DNA from: Halobacteriales archaeon QS_6_64_34
GTDB taxonomy: Archaea; Halobacteriota; Halobacteria; Halobacteriales; Haloarculaceae
NCBI GenBank assembly: GCA_003020925.1
Contig: PXRT01000007.1
Coordinates: forward strand, 11,248-75,247
Length of the DNA: 64,000 nucleotides
Direction of reading: 5' to 3'
The position numbers were made by a program, and so were the translations under genes. The notes below the pieces were generated by a model. That model searched no databases, was not told where the DNA came from, and worked only from the letters and a program-made list of their open reading frames with translations. This document shows, in pieces, positions 11,113-20,964 of the stretch (the stretch's first letter is position 1; each line of letters starts with the position of its first letter).

Positions 11113-12678
11113 TTAGTCGTCCGCGGGCTGCTGTTCGATGGATTCGATACCGGGGATGCCCTGGACCCCCATATCCGCGAGTTCCTGTTTCAGTCCCTGT
11201 GCGTCCGCGACGTCCTGGGAGAGTTCCATCGCCTGTGCGAAGTTCTTCACCAGGCCGCAGTTCGGGCCCTCCGGCGTCTCGGAGGGACAGATGCGACCCC
11301 ACTGGGTCGCGTGCAGGTCCCGCGCCTCGAAGTGTGGCTGGGAGCGACTGAGCGGCGAGCGCAGGCGCCGCAGGTGGGAAAGTACCCCCATGAAGTCGGT
11401 CCGGTCGACGAGCTGGCTCACGCCGGAGCGGCCGCCGACCCAGTTCCCCGTCGCGATGGGGTGTTCAAGTCGTTCGGTCAGCACGTCCGAGCGAACCACG
11501 GTGGAGACAGAAAGCTGCCGGTTTCGCATGTTTGCGCGTTCGAGCTGGTATTTCACGTCCCGGGCGAGTTTATTCAACGCGGTCCGGAACAGGTCGGTCA
11601 TCAGGTCGCCGCTGACCTTCAGGCGCTTGTTGGCGTAGTGGTCCTTGTCGTCGGCCTCGCGGCGTTCCAAGGCGAGTTCGAAACACGCCTCGGCCATCCG
11701 GCACAGATAATAGGCCTTGTTGATGCGGACCTCCTCCTCCTCGACGCCCTCCTCGTGGAGGTGGGGCAGGAGATAGCGGTCGATGACGTAGTTGGCCCGT
11801 TTGAGCTGGTAGTTCTTGCCCTGTCCGGAGGCGACGCGCTGACCGAGCGTCTCGATTGCTTCCTCGGTCGTCTGGACCTCTGCTTCCTCCAGATTCTCGA
11901 GCATGAACTTCACGATTTCGGGGTCCTCGCTGACGCGGTGGACGATTTCCTCGTCGGATTCGAGGCCGAGCGCCCGAACCAGCGTCACGAAGTCGATGCT
12001 ACCCGAGACGGAGGGGAAAGAGACTTCGAGCAGTCCGTCGCGAGTCCGTTCACAGAGGACGAGGGCGCGGTAGCCACGGCGCTGGGAGAAGGTCTTTGCG
12101 ACCTGGACCTCGTCGCCGTACTTGGTGTCGTACTCGGCCAGAATCTTGTTCGGCGCGAGGTCCTCGCTGGTCATCAGGACGCGCTCGGAGCCGTTGACAC
12201 AGAAGTAGCCGCCGGGGTCGGCCGGGTCCTCGCCGATGTCGATGAGTTCCTTGCGGGTGAAGCCGGCGATGTTACACTTGTTCGAGCCGACCATGATTGG
12301 CATCCGGCCAATCTTGGTCTCGGTGCGGTCGACGACTTCCTCCGGTTCCTCTTCGCCGCCCCGAACGATGGCCATCTCCATGAACACCGGTGCGGAGTAG
12401 GTGATGTTCCGGAGGCGCGCTTCCTGGGGGTAGAGGTATTCTTCGCTCCCGTCGGCCTCTCGGACGCGGGGCGTGACGACGCGGACGTCGCCCAGTTCGA
12501 CCCAGACGGGCTCCTGTCCTTCCTTGTCGCCGATGTCGGTGTCGATGGTCTCTTTCTCGTCGACTACCTGCTGCATTCCCCTGTCGAGGAAGGCGTTGAA
12601 CGAGCGGAAGTGGTGTTCGGCGAGTCGTTCCTTGGCGAAGTACTCACGCGATATAGCGCGTCGGTCCTGTGTGTCCAT
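11113..12678 (-). CDS. rpoB2: DNA-directed RNA polymerase subunit B''
   Basis: 521 aa with archaeal B'' features ([37 protein letters not shown]). Confidence 0.98.
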   Translation of the reverse strand: MDTQDRRAISREYFAKERLAEHHFRSFNAFLDRGMQQVVDEKETIDTDIGDKEGQEPVWVELGDVRVVTPRVREADGSEEYLYPQEARLRNITYSAPVFMEMAIVRGGEEEPEEVVDRTETKIGRMPIMVGSNKCNIAGFTRKELIDIGEDPADPGGYFCVNGSERVLMTSEDLAPNKILAEYDTKYGDEVQVAKTFSQRRGYRALVLCERTRDGLLEVSFPSVSGSIDFVTLVRALGLESDEEIVHRVSEDPEIVKFMLENLEEAEVQTTEEAIETLGQRVASGQGKNYQLKRANYVIDRYLLPHLHEEGVEEEEVRINKAYYLCRMAEACFELALERREADDKDHYANKRLKVSGDLMTDLFRTALNKLARDVKYQLERANMRNRQLSVSTVVRSDVLTERLEHPIATGNWVGGRSGVSQLVDRTDFMGVLSHLRRLRSPLSRSQPHFEARDLHATQWGRICPSETPEGPNCGLVKNFAQAMELSQDVADAQGLKQELADMGVQGIPGIESIEQQPADD

Positions 12679-12905
12679 TATTCGACCACCAGTCGATAGA
12701 CGACTGCCGTGTCGGTGGTTCGCGAGTCGCGTTCGATGCGGATGACGTCGCCGACCTCCGCCTCGTCCGGAAGCCCGGGGTCGGCGCGTTTTATCTTCGG
12801 GAGGTCGGTCTTCTTGATATTGTACTCATCGAGTACTGCTTCGAGGTCGGCCTCGTCGACGATGCTGTGGTCGGGAACGAGGTCGTGCTGACTTACATCT
12901 ACCAT
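12678..12905 (-). CDS. rpoH: DNA-directed RNA polymerase subunit H
   Basis: 75 aa with HDLVPDH...[10 protein letters not shown] and canonical position upstream of rpoB2. Confidence 0.97.
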   Translation of the reverse strand: MVDVSQHDLVPDHSIVDEADLEAVLDEYNIKKTDLPKIKRADPGLPDEAEVGDVIRIERDSRTTDTAVVYRLVVE

Positions 12906-13176
12906 GTGTGTGTGCGTGCGTGGGGCCTGTGGCTGGAGAAGGTGGCTGTCACGAGATACTACAGGTCGCTATAGTCGGGAGCTTAATAACACTTACCAAC
13001 TTGGTCTGCAGTAGCTACTGGACCCCCGCCCCACTGCGGAGGAAGAGCTGCTTACGTTACCACTGATTTGTGCAGATGAGATATAGGCGTTTGGGTCCCG
13101 TCAAGTGGACCCATGACAGGGCGGCCGCCTTTGGAAAGCCTTAATACCAGCACCGGGATACGATTGAGTGCAGCAA

Positions 13177-13249
13177 GCCCGGATGGTGTAGTGGCCCATC
13201 ATACAACCCTGTCACGGTTGTGACGCGGGTTCAAATCCCGCTCCGGGCG
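13177..13249 (+). tRNA. tRNA-Asp (GTC)
   Basis: Acceptor GCCCGGA/TCCGGGC+G, anticodon loop CCTGTCACGG, T-arm GCGGGTTCAAATCCCGC. Confidence 0.95.
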
Positions 13250-13272
13250 CTTCTTCGAACACAAATTGGCAA

Positions 13273-13294
13273 GCAGCGCGTTTCATCGCGCTGC
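13273..13294 (+). other. Hairpin downstream of tRNA-Asp (8-bp stem, 6-nt loop)
   Basis: gcagcgcg-tttcat-cgcgctgc. Confidence 0.5.
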
Positions 13295-13317
13295 GTTCTC
13301 TCGTTCGCTGGACGGTC

Positions 13318-13388
13318 GAGCGGGATTTGAATCACGCAAACGCGAGCGACAGCGAGCGTTTGCCCGGGTTCAAATCCCGCTCCGGGCG
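13318..13388 (+). repeat. Exact 24-bp copy of tRNA-Asp 3' end (13365-13388 = 13226-13249) inside an imperfect palindrome
   Basis: gagcgggatttgaa (13318-13331) is the reverse complement of ttcaaatcccgctc (13369-13382); inner gcaaacgc/gcgtttgc arms. Confidence 0.85.
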
Positions 13389-13589
13389 TTTCTCTCTTAC
13401 ACAACCTTTCCAGTGCGTGCTATCGAGTTGGCTGCGAGCCCGTGGAAATGTCATACGAGAAACTGCCACTCGGAATTTGTCAGGCCCGAGGAAATCGGGG
13501 CAGCGTAATTCTCCTGCTTGCTGAATAATTACAGCGGCCTTGTTGTTCAACGCGTAGTTTTATCTTTAAAAATGGTCGAAACAAATAGC

Positions 13590-14009
13590 ATGACAAACAG
13601 CAAGGCCAGGGGTGATGAAACGGAGGCCGCAATCGTTCATCGGCTTCTCGAAAATGGGTATAGCGTCTCAATTCCATTCGGTGACAACGATAAGTACGAT
13701 ATCGTGGTCGATAGTGGCGAGACGCTGTACAGAGTCCAGTGTAAGACAGCGTGGCAGAACAAGGCCGATACAATCCGATTTAACACACACTCACAAACGA
13801 CCAAAGACGGGGAGTACCACGAGAGTACATACGAGGGTGAGATTGACGCCTTTGTCGTGCGGTATCCAGAAACAGATAGCATCTACTGGATACCGATAGC
13901 GGAGGCGACAGCACAGAAGATGGAGCTACGGTTTACCGCAGAGATTGACCACCCATCAATCAACTGGGCTTCGGAGTACGAATTCGACGGGTCACTACCA
14001 AGTGTTTAG
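13590..14009 (+). CDS. PD-(D/E)XK nuclease-like protein (group I intron-associated endonuclease-like family)
   Basis: MTNSKARGDETEAAIVHRLLENGYSVSIPFGDNDKYDIVVD...YRVQCKTA: D-x(n)-QxK active-site pattern; lower GC than surroundings. Confidence 0.65.
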   Translation: MTNSKARGDETEAAIVHRLLENGYSVSIPFGDNDKYDIVVDSGETLYRVQCKTAWQNKADTIRFNTHSQTTKDGEYHESTYEGEIDAFVVRYPETDSIYWIPIAEATAQKMELRFTAEIDHPSINWASEYEFDGSLPSV

Positions 14010-14208
14010 AACCTACAGGCGCCTCGAAACCACTGGTTAGCCGGTCTGTAACAATGCTCTACGAGGACACAGCGGCACGTAAGGGGGGTGGTCCCCCTAC
14101 CCTGTCATAGGTCCACCTCGGGTGGCGGACAGGGGAACCCAGACACCAGCCCGGCATAGGTTTTGTCCCCGCCGACAGACTGTTTACTCGCGGCTTCCTT
14201 GGGCACGC

Positions 14209-14859
14209 ATGGACGATATCGAGGGCGAGGAGATGCCGGGCGCCATCGTCGAGGCGTACCTCGAACGGGAGGAGGGCGTCCGGGCGCTGCTGGAGGAGCT
14301 AGAGAAGCTCACCATCGAGGGGCGCCACGCCGCCGTCCGGGAGCGCCTGCGGAACCTCGCCGACAGCGACGAATCGGTGTTCTACACGGTGGCCTTTTCG
14401 CTCACTAACTCGCGGCAGTTCTTCGGCGACGTAGAGGCCCAACTGGACGTGACCGCCGCCGACCGGCTACGGGACCTCGCCGGGACGTACCCGTCGCTGG
14501 CGGAGCCGTTCAACATCGTCCGCACGGAGCGCGTGGAGGACCGGCTGAACCCCGTCACGGACACGAGCTACGCGGTCACCTACCACCACAACGTCGAGTC
14601 ACCGATGATATCGTACAGCCCGCTGTCGGGCGACCAGGAGCTGTACGAGTCCCGTGGCACCCCAAGTGAGGTGTTGGGCGTCTCGACGGACCTGGCGGCG
14701 GCGACCACCGACGCCTTAGACGTCGCGCTGGAGAACGATTATTCGGTCAACACCGAGGAGCTATCGACGCTCATCGACCGGCGCGAGGAACTGGAGACTG
14801 AGCTGTCGAAGCTGCGCGACCAGCTCGACGAGTTGCGGCGCAAACCCGTCGAAGAGTAG
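14209..14859 (+). CDS. Conserved haloarchaeal hypothetical protein with C-terminal coiled coil
   Basis: Acidic 216-aa ORF from MDDIEGEEMPGAIVEAY; C-terminal RREELETELSKLRDQLDELRR. Confidence 0.65.
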   Translation: MDDIEGEEMPGAIVEAYLEREEGVRALLEELEKLTIEGRHAAVRERLRNLADSDESVFYTVAFSLTNSRQFFGDVEAQLDVTAADRLRDLAGTYPSLAEPFNIVRTERVEDRLNPVTDTSYAVTYHHNVESPMISYSPLSGDQELYESRGTPSEVLGVSTDLAAATTDALDVALENDYSVNTEELSTLIDRREELETELSKLRDQLDELRRKPVEE

Positions 14860-14997
14860 TGAGATATCGACCAGCGGGAAAGGTCTCCGAACGAGCGAAC
14901 GGCGACCGCAGGGAGCCGTGAGCAGGGCGGGACCTCGCCCGCCTCGCTCCCCAGAGGACCGCGTTTATATACCGTCACCGGGTAGCCATACACACCA

Positions 14998-15309
14998 ATG
15001 GGCATGGAGAGATTACGCGACCAGGTCGAAAAAGAGAGCCGGGACCTGACGATACTGGGAGCCGTCATCGACGACGGACCCATCGGCATCGTTCGGCTGG
15101 CCGAGGAGACCGGGGTTCCAGAACACAAGGTTCGGTACTCGCTGCGGATGCTGGAGGACGACGGGCTGGTCGAGCCGACGCCCCAGGGCGCGGTGCCGGC
15201 CGACGACATTGCCGACCGCGTGGCCGACATCAACGGCGGGCTGGACCGGCTCATCGAGCGCCTCGAGGAGCTGGAAGCGGCCATCCCGGCCGCCACCACG
15301 GCCGAGTGA
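14998..15309 (+). CDS. Winged-helix transcriptional regulator-like protein
   Basis: IGIVRLAEETGVPEHKVRYSLRMLEDDGLVEPT matches the wHTH pattern. Confidence 0.75.
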   Translation: MGMERLRDQVEKESRDLTILGAVIDDGPIGIVRLAEETGVPEHKVRYSLRMLEDDGLVEPTPQGAVPADDIADRVADINGGLDRLIERLEELEAAIPAATTAE

Positions 15310-15373
15310 CCGGCGGCCCGTGGACTGATAGTGATAACGGCGTCCTTTTTCCCACGCAACCCACAGGGGAGGT

Positions 15374-16147
15374 ATGGAGGTCTTCGCGGTCGATGGGTTG
15401 CCGGAGGTCCGTCGGGGCGACAGCGTCGCCGAACTCGTCGCCGAGCGGGCGGACCTGCGGGATGGTGACGTGGTCTGTGTGGCCAGTACCATCGTCTCGA
15501 AGGCGGCGGGCCGCCAGGCCAATCTATCGGCGTTTCCGGCGAGCGAACGCGCCGAGCGCATCGCCGACGGTATCGCCGACATCGCCGGCGAGCAGAAAGA
15601 CCCCCGCTTCGCCCAGGCCGTCATCGAGGAGAGCGAGGAGCTACTGACCGAGGCGCCGTTTATGCTCGCCGTCACGCGGTTCGGACACATCACTGTCAAC
15701 GCGGGCATCGACCGGTCGAACGTGCCCGACGCCGACCTCCTCTTGCTCCCCGAGGACCCGACCGACTGCGCCGAGCGCATCAGGGCCGGCCTATGCGACC
15801 GCCTCGGTGTCGACGTGGCGGTCATCGTCACCGATACCTCGGGGCGGCCCTTCCGCCTGGGCCAGCGCGGCGTCGCGCTCGGCTGGTCTGGCATCCCCGC
15901 CGCTCGCGACTGGCGGGGCGAATCGGACCGCGAAGGCCGCGAACTCGGCGCGACGGTCCAGGCCGTCGTCGACGAACTCGCCGCCGCCGCCAACCTCGTG
16001 ACGGGCGAGGGCGACGGCGGGACACCGGTCGCCGTCGTTCGCGAGTTCGACTTCGGCGACCACACCGGCAGCGACGAACTCTACCGCCCGAACGATACGG
16101 ACGTCGTCCGGAACGCACTCAGGGAGTGGTCTCATGTACGCGATTGA
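15374..16147 (+). CDS. cofE: Coenzyme F420-0:L-glutamate ligase
   Basis: CofE-type VDVAVIVTDTSGRPFRLGQRGVALGWSGIPA; next to mer. Confidence 0.92.
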   Translation: MEVFAVDGLPEVRRGDSVAELVAERADLRDGDVVCVASTIVSKAAGRQANLSAFPASERAERIADGIADIAGEQKDPRFAQAVIEESEELLTEAPFMLAVTRFGHITVNAGIDRSNVPDADLLLLPEDPTDCAERIRAGLCDRLGVDVAVIVTDTSGRPFRLGQRGVALGWSGIPAARDWRGESDREGRELGATVQAVVDELAAAANLVTGEGDGGTPVAVVREFDFGDHTGSDELYRPNDTDVVRNALREWSHVRD

Positions 16148-17108
16148 ACTCACACCGGAACACCCAGTGGCACAGCTCACCGACTTCGCCGTCAGCGCCG
16201 AGAACGAGGGGTTCGACGCGGTCTTTGCGAGCCATCACTACAACAACCGCGACCAGTTCATGGCGCTTACCTCGATGGCGCAGGCGACCGACGACGTCCT
16301 GGTGGGCCCGGGCATCGCCAACCCCTACGAGACCCACCCCGTGACGCTCGCCTCGCGGGTCGCGACGCTCGACGAACTGAGCGACGGCCGCGCTCTCTTC
16401 GGCGTCGGCCCGGGCGATAAGTCGACCATCCGGAATCTGGGCTTCGACCACGACAACGCCCTCCGACGGGTGCTGGAGACGTTCAAAGTCGCCCAGCGGC
16501 TCTGGGACGGCGAGCGCGTCGACCACGATGGCACGTTCCAGGCCGACGACGCGGGGCTGAACTACGAGGTCGGCCAGATACCGGTCTACGTCGGCGCCCA
16601 GGGGCCACACATGACGAAGATGGCTGCCAAACACGCCGACGGCGCGCTGTACAACGGCTCGCATCCGAAGGACCTCGCCTGGGCCCGCGACCAGGTCGAC
16701 TCGATGCTCGAGGACCGCGTCGCCGACACCGAGTTCGACCTCGCGGCCTACGCCAGCGTGAGCGTCGCCGAGGACGCCGACGCCGCCCGCGAGGCAGCTC
16801 GGCCCCCCGTGGCCTTCGTCGCCGCCGGCTCACCGCCACCGGTGCTCGGTCGCCACGGCATCGACCAGGGCGCCGCGAGCGAAATTAGCGACGCTATCTC
16901 GGCCGGGGACTTCGAGGAGGCCTTCGGGCTGGTCACGGAGCCGATGATAGAGGCGTTCTGTATCGCCGGCACGCCCGAGGACGTCGCCGAACGGACCGAG
17001 AAGCTGCGAGAACACGCCGACAGCGTCGTCTTCGCCTCGCCGCTGGGGCCGGATATCGAAGAAGCTATTTCGCTTCTCGGGGCGGCGACCGACCGCTTCC
17101 AGGCCTGA
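16134..17108 (+). CDS. mer: 5,10-methylenetetrahydromethanopterin reductase-like (F420-dependent, luciferase-like fold)
   Basis: MYAIELTPEHPVAQLTDFAVSAENEGFDAVFASHHYNNRDQF; overlaps cofE by 14 bp. Confidence 0.88.
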   Translation: MYAIELTPEHPVAQLTDFAVSAENEGFDAVFASHHYNNRDQFMALTSMAQATDDVLVGPGIANPYETHPVTLASRVATLDELSDGRALFGVGPGDKSTIRNLGFDHDNALRRVLETFKVAQRLWDGERVDHDGTFQADDAGLNYEVGQIPVYVGAQGPHMTKMAAKHADGALYNGSHPKDLAWARDQVDSMLEDRVADTEFDLAAYASVSVAEDADAAREAARPPVAFVAAGSPPPVLGRHGIDQGAASEISDAISAGDFEEAFGLVTEPMIEAFCIAGTPEDVAERTEKLREHADSVVFASPLGPDIEEAISLLGAATDRFQA

Positions 17109-17286
17109 CGACGAGGGAGGCCGCTGCCCCCAGCGTGAGGTAGCCAAAGACGGCCGAGGAGGCACCGACAAGCAGGGCGCCGATGAGGATGAGCACGGCC
17201 GAGAGCGGGTCGAACAGCGCTATTTCGATGAACTTCCCGGGCATGTCGAGGATGCTCCGGAGCAACTGCGTGGGGAGACTTTGCAT
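17065..17286 (-). CDS. Small membrane protein
   Basis: Hydrophobic 73-aa ORF (FIEIALFDPLSAVLILIGALLVGASSAVFGYLTLGAAASLVV) overlapping the mer 3' end. Confidence 0.5.
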   Translation of the reverse strand: MQSLPTQLLRSILDMPGKFIEIALFDPLSAVLILIGALLVGASSAVFGYLTLGAAASLVVRPGSGRSPPREAK

Positions 17287-17509
17287 ACCCGCCGCTTTGG
17301 GATGGGCCCACTTTGTGCTTCCGCTCACAGACCCTAGGAGAGAGTGGGGCAATCGGCTGCGACAACTTTTCGAGACGAGCAACAAGATTCAACAACGTCG
17401 TGAGTTAGCGTGACTGAATCACCATCGGGACATGTCGGAAGGAACAACCGGAGACCGTTCAGTGTAATTTTCCAACAAATATTTAAGCTACCTGGTCCGT
17501 TCTCATTAT

Positions 17510-18295
17510 ATGAGAAGACGCACATTAATTAAATTATTCACTTCTATAGCGGCAATTAATTCCGGGTGCATAACGAATAACGGGGAGATTAAAAATGAAA
17601 CGCAAACTGAGTCGGCTACACAGGAAAATTTAAAGATAGGCGAAACGGCCACCTTACCTGAGGGTGGTTCAATTACAGTATCTAATTTCACTGTCCAAGA
17701 TTCAATAATCGCTGATCAATCTGCGTTCTTAACTGTGGAGCGCGGGAGTAATATCCATTTTGTTGTTATAGATGTTGAAAGTACAGCCGATATTGAATTA
17801 AAATCCTTTAAATTATCACGGGGTGAAGATGTCGTGGCCCCTCCAGAGAATCAATACAGTGTTGAACCCGTATGTAGGAGTTGCGAGGGTCAGTGTATCG
17901 CAATACCTGTGGATTCGGGTCCTGGGGATGTATCTTCAATTGTCTACGAAGAAGAACAAAATATTAAATCAACCTGGGAGTTATCTAAAGAGCAGAAGTC
18001 AGCTCTTGGTAATGTTTCTGATTTAAGACTAAAAAATGCTGAAATCGTTGCTTCAGAAGAATCAGTTACTATTGAATTTACGGTAGAAAACTTTAGTAAA
18101 TACGATGGAAAATTCTTGGCTTTAGTTGGAACGGAATCTATAGTTGATGGTGATCAACCAATAGGATTCTCTGTACCAGGCAATAGTGAAGTCACTAAAG
18201 AAAAGTTTCCAAATAATCTAAATATAAAAAATACCGAAGATTTAGCGCTTGCAGAACCGATAGATGAATCCACCAGAAGGTTTGTAATACAGTAA
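17510..18295 (+). CDS. Tat-type lipoprotein-like secreted protein, low GC
   Basis: MRRRTLIKLFTSIAAINSGC twin-Arg plus lipobox-like Cys; AT-rich codons, unlike neighbours. Confidence 0.65.
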   Translation: MRRRTLIKLFTSIAAINSGCITNNGEIKNETQTESATQENLKIGETATLPEGGSITVSNFTVQDSIIADQSAFLTVERGSNIHFVVIDVESTADIELKSFKLSRGEDVVAPPENQYSVEPVCRSCEGQCIAIPVDSGPGDVSSIVYEEEQNIKSTWELSKEQKSALGNVSDLRLKNAEIVASEESVTIEFTVENFSKYDGKFLALVGTESIVDGDQPIGFSVPGNSEVTKEKFPNNLNIKNTEDLALAEPIDESTRRFVIQ

Positions 18296-18452
18296 ATAGA
18301 CAACCAAAAGTTGGTTGAATCAATCTGATTCTCGAGTTCAGTAGTCTTTGCTGTCGGTCTATCCTTAACATAATTTCTATGACAGGCTCTAGAGATGTAG
18401 ATAGTCGGAACTCTTGGCCCACAGTGTGCAATAGCATCCCTGCCAACGGCCG

Positions 18453-18665
18453 GAAAGCCCCGGCTGGCTTCGGTCGGGGGGCTCGCTGCGCTCCTCGGCC
18501 TTCGGCCTGCGGTGCTTACGTCGCCCGCCTTCCCGAAGCCAGCCACCGGGACGAAGTAAGCACTGCAACGAACGGGGTGAGTGAAGCGCGCAGCGAGTCG
18601 CAGTAGTCGAGCGGTCGGGGGCTTTCTGGCTGGTGACAGTCTACATCGCCTAACTAAACACTACC
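18453..18665 (+). repeat. Dispersed repeat family, copy B (inverted ends gaaagcccc/ggggctttc plus promoter-proximal module)
   Basis: gaaagcccc at 18453-18461 and ggggctttc at 18618-18626; interior shared with 47695-48009; right module shared with copies A and D. Confidence 0.85.
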
Positions 18666-18713
18666 CCGTGTAGAGCAGACAGTTATTTGCGGCGTGCAGT
18701 CACAGCTAGTGAC

Positions 18714-18902
18714 ATGGGCGATAACGCCTCGCTGAACGATTTCCTCGGCGGCGAGTCGAGCGAGCAGTCGGAGGCGGCGACGACCTACGCCTGGGACGGG
18801 GCGGGCGCGGCGTGTGCGGCGTGTGACGAGACCGTCGAGCGCCGCTGGCAGCAGGACGGCGACCTGGTCTGTATCGAGTGCAAGGACTGGGAGCAGCCAT
18901 AG
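18714..18902 (+). CDS. Small zinc-ribbon protein
   Basis: 62 aa with CAACDE...CIECKDWEQP two-CxxC arrangement. Confidence 0.7.
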   Translation: MGDNASLNDFLGGESSEQSEAATTYAWDGAGAACAACDETVERRWQQDGDLVCIECKDWEQP

Positions 18903-19035
18903 GGCGTGGCCCCGTTTCACAGGGTGTGCGACGGTCCGTCTATCGTCCAGCAGAGTTACGTGTTCCCGTTCCAAACAGACGGGTAACTGAGGCTACGGCG
19001 CCCTGGCGGTCAATGCTCTTCAAGCGTTACCACCC

Positions 19036-19989
19036 ATGACAGATACGACAGCCGGTCAGCAGTCGGACAGTGCCCTCCGGGACGCGACCCGCCTCGCGAC
19101 CGGGGTCATCGAGAACGTCGAGGAGGTCATCGTCGGCCACCACGAGGCCATCGAACACATCGTCACGGCGCTGCTCGGCCGTGGCCACGTCCTGCTGGAG
19201 GACGTCCCCGGGGTCGGCAAGACGATGCTGGCCCGGTCGGTCGCCGCGAGCGTCGACGGCGAGTTCAAGCGCGTCCAGTTCACGCCGGACCTCCTGCCGA
19301 CCGACGTGACCGGTGTCAACGTCTACAACCAGAAGACGGGCGAGTTCGAGTTCCGTCCGGGCCCCATCTTCGCCAACGTCGTCCTGGGCGACGAGATAAA
19401 TCGCGCGCCACCGAAGACCCAGTCGGCGCTGCTGGAAGCGATGGAGGAGGGGCAGGTTTCCGCAGATGGGACGACCCGCGAGATTCCCCAGCCCTTCACC
19501 GTCATCGCCACCCAGAACACCGTCGAACAGCACAAGGCCTACGACCTGCCGATGGCCGAACTCGACCGGTTCATGACGAAGCTCCGACTGGGCTATCCCG
19601 ACGCCGACGAGGAGACGGCGATGCTGGGCGCGGTCGTCGGCAGCCACCCCATCGAGCGCCTGGAACCGGTCGCCACGCTGGCGGAACTGCGGGCGGCCCG
19701 CGAGGCCGTGGCGGCGGTCCGAGTCGAGGAGCCCGTCCGTGCGTACGCGACCCGGCTGGCGGCCTACACCCGCGAGCACGCCCGGTTGGGCGTGAGCCCA
19801 CGGGGGAGTATCAACCTGCTGCGGGCCGCTCAGGGTCGGGCGGTGCTCGATGGCCGGGACTACGTGGTCCCGGACGACCTCCAGACCGAGGCCCCGGTCG
19901 TGCTCCCACATCGCATCCGGACCGACAGCAGCGACCAGACCGCCGAGGAACTCGTCGCGGCGGCCCTCGACCGGGTCGCCGTCGAGTGA
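19036..19989 (+). CDS. MoxR family AAA ATPase
   Basis: EDVPGVGKTMLARS, GDEINRAPPKTQSALLEAMEEGQV. Confidence 0.95.
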   Translation: MTDTTAGQQSDSALRDATRLATGVIENVEEVIVGHHEAIEHIVTALLGRGHVLLEDVPGVGKTMLARSVAASVDGEFKRVQFTPDLLPTDVTGVNVYNQKTGEFEFRPGPIFANVVLGDEINRAPPKTQSALLEAMEEGQVSADGTTREIPQPFTVIATQNTVEQHKAYDLPMAELDRFMTKLRLGYPDADEETAMLGAVVGSHPIERLEPVATLAELRAAREAVAAVRVEEPVRAYATRLAAYTREHARLGVSPRGSINLLRAAQGRAVLDGRDYVVPDDLQTEAPVVLPHRIRTDSSDQTAEELVAAALDRVAVE

Positions 19990-20964
19990 ATGCGCCCGAC
20001 CCTGCGGGGCGTCGGCGTGCTGGCGGTCGCCGTCGGGGCCACCGCCGTCGGCGCGCAGTTCGGCCAGCCGGGGCTGGCCGCCATCGCCGCCCCGCTCTGT
20101 ATCGCGCTGGGTGGCGCGACGGTGCAGGTCTCCCTGACCGACGTTCCAGCCGTCGAGCGGTCGTCGCTTCGTCGGGGCTTTCAGGGGGAGTCCCGCACGC
20201 TGGAACTTACAGTCTCGGGCAGCGGCATCGCCCGGCTCACCGACCGCCGGGCCGAGGCACTCGGCGGGACGGCAACGGCGAGGTGTTCGCTGCCCGCGAC
20301 CGTTGCCTTCGAGGTGCCCTACGAGCGACGGGGTGAGCACGAACTGGGGCCGGTCGCGGTGACGGTCACCGACTCGCTGGGGCTGGTGGTCACCAGCGGC
20401 ACCGTCGAAGCGACCGACGAGGTGCTCGTGTTCCCGCCGGTGTACCGGCTCGGCGGGCCCGACGCGTTCGTTCGCACTCTCACCCCCGACCCCGACGAGC
20501 GGGAGTCGTTCGACCGCCTGCGCGAGTACACGCCGGGGGACTCGCTGCGGAACATCCACTGGAAATCGAGCGCCAAGCGCGACGACCTGCTGGTCACCGA
20601 GTTCGACGACGACAGCGAGGCCCGTGAGCTGCTCGTCGCCACGCGGGCAAAGGACGGCCACGGCGACGCGATGGCGGCCGCTGCGGCCACCGTCGCAATC
20701 GGCGCGCTCCAGAGCGGCTTCAGCGTCGAGCTGGCGACGCCGGACGGGGCCGTCCCGGCGGGCTTGGGCGAGCGCCACCAGGTCCGGCTGCTGGAAGCAC
20801 TGGCACGCACCGGCGAGGGCCGGAGCGGTCGCGAGGACGGGGCCGACATCCTCGTGAGCGCCACCGACGGCGGCGTCGTCGTCCACGTCGAGGACCGAAC
20901 CGAAGCGTTCGAGGACCTGACGGTGAGCCGCGAGAACCCGCTGGTCTCGGGGGTGAGCGCGTGA
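19990..20964 (+). CDS. DUF58 domain-containing protein
   Basis: FDRLREYTPGDSLRNIHWKSSAKRDDLLVTEF; downstream of moxR. Confidence 0.93.
   Translation: MRPTLRGVGVLAVAVGATAVGAQFGQPGLAAIAAPLCIALGGATVQVSLTDVPAVERSSLRRGFQGESRTLELTVSGSGIARLTDRRAEALGGTATARCSLPATVAFEVPYERRGEHELGPVAVTVTDSLGLVVTSGTVEATDEVLVFPPVYRLGGPDAFVRTLTPDPDERESFDRLREYTPGDSLRNIHWKSSAKRDDLLVTEFDDDSEARELLVATRAKDGHGDAMAAAAATVAIGALQSGFSVELATPDGAVPAGLGERHQVRLLEALARTGEGRSGREDGADILVSATDGGVVVHVEDRTEAFEDLTVSRENPLVSGVSA

Noticed and set aside
11110-12699. 529-aa plus-strand ORF
   Set aside because: Antisense shadow of rpoB2.
13365-13388. Possible second tRNA-Asp
   Set aside because: Only the 3' 24 bp are present; no D-arm or anticodon arm can form.
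19027-20886. 619-aa minus-strand ORF
   Set aside because: Antisense shadow of the moxR and DUF58 genes; His/Arg/Gly-rich composition typical of GC-rich antisense frames, no recognisable family.
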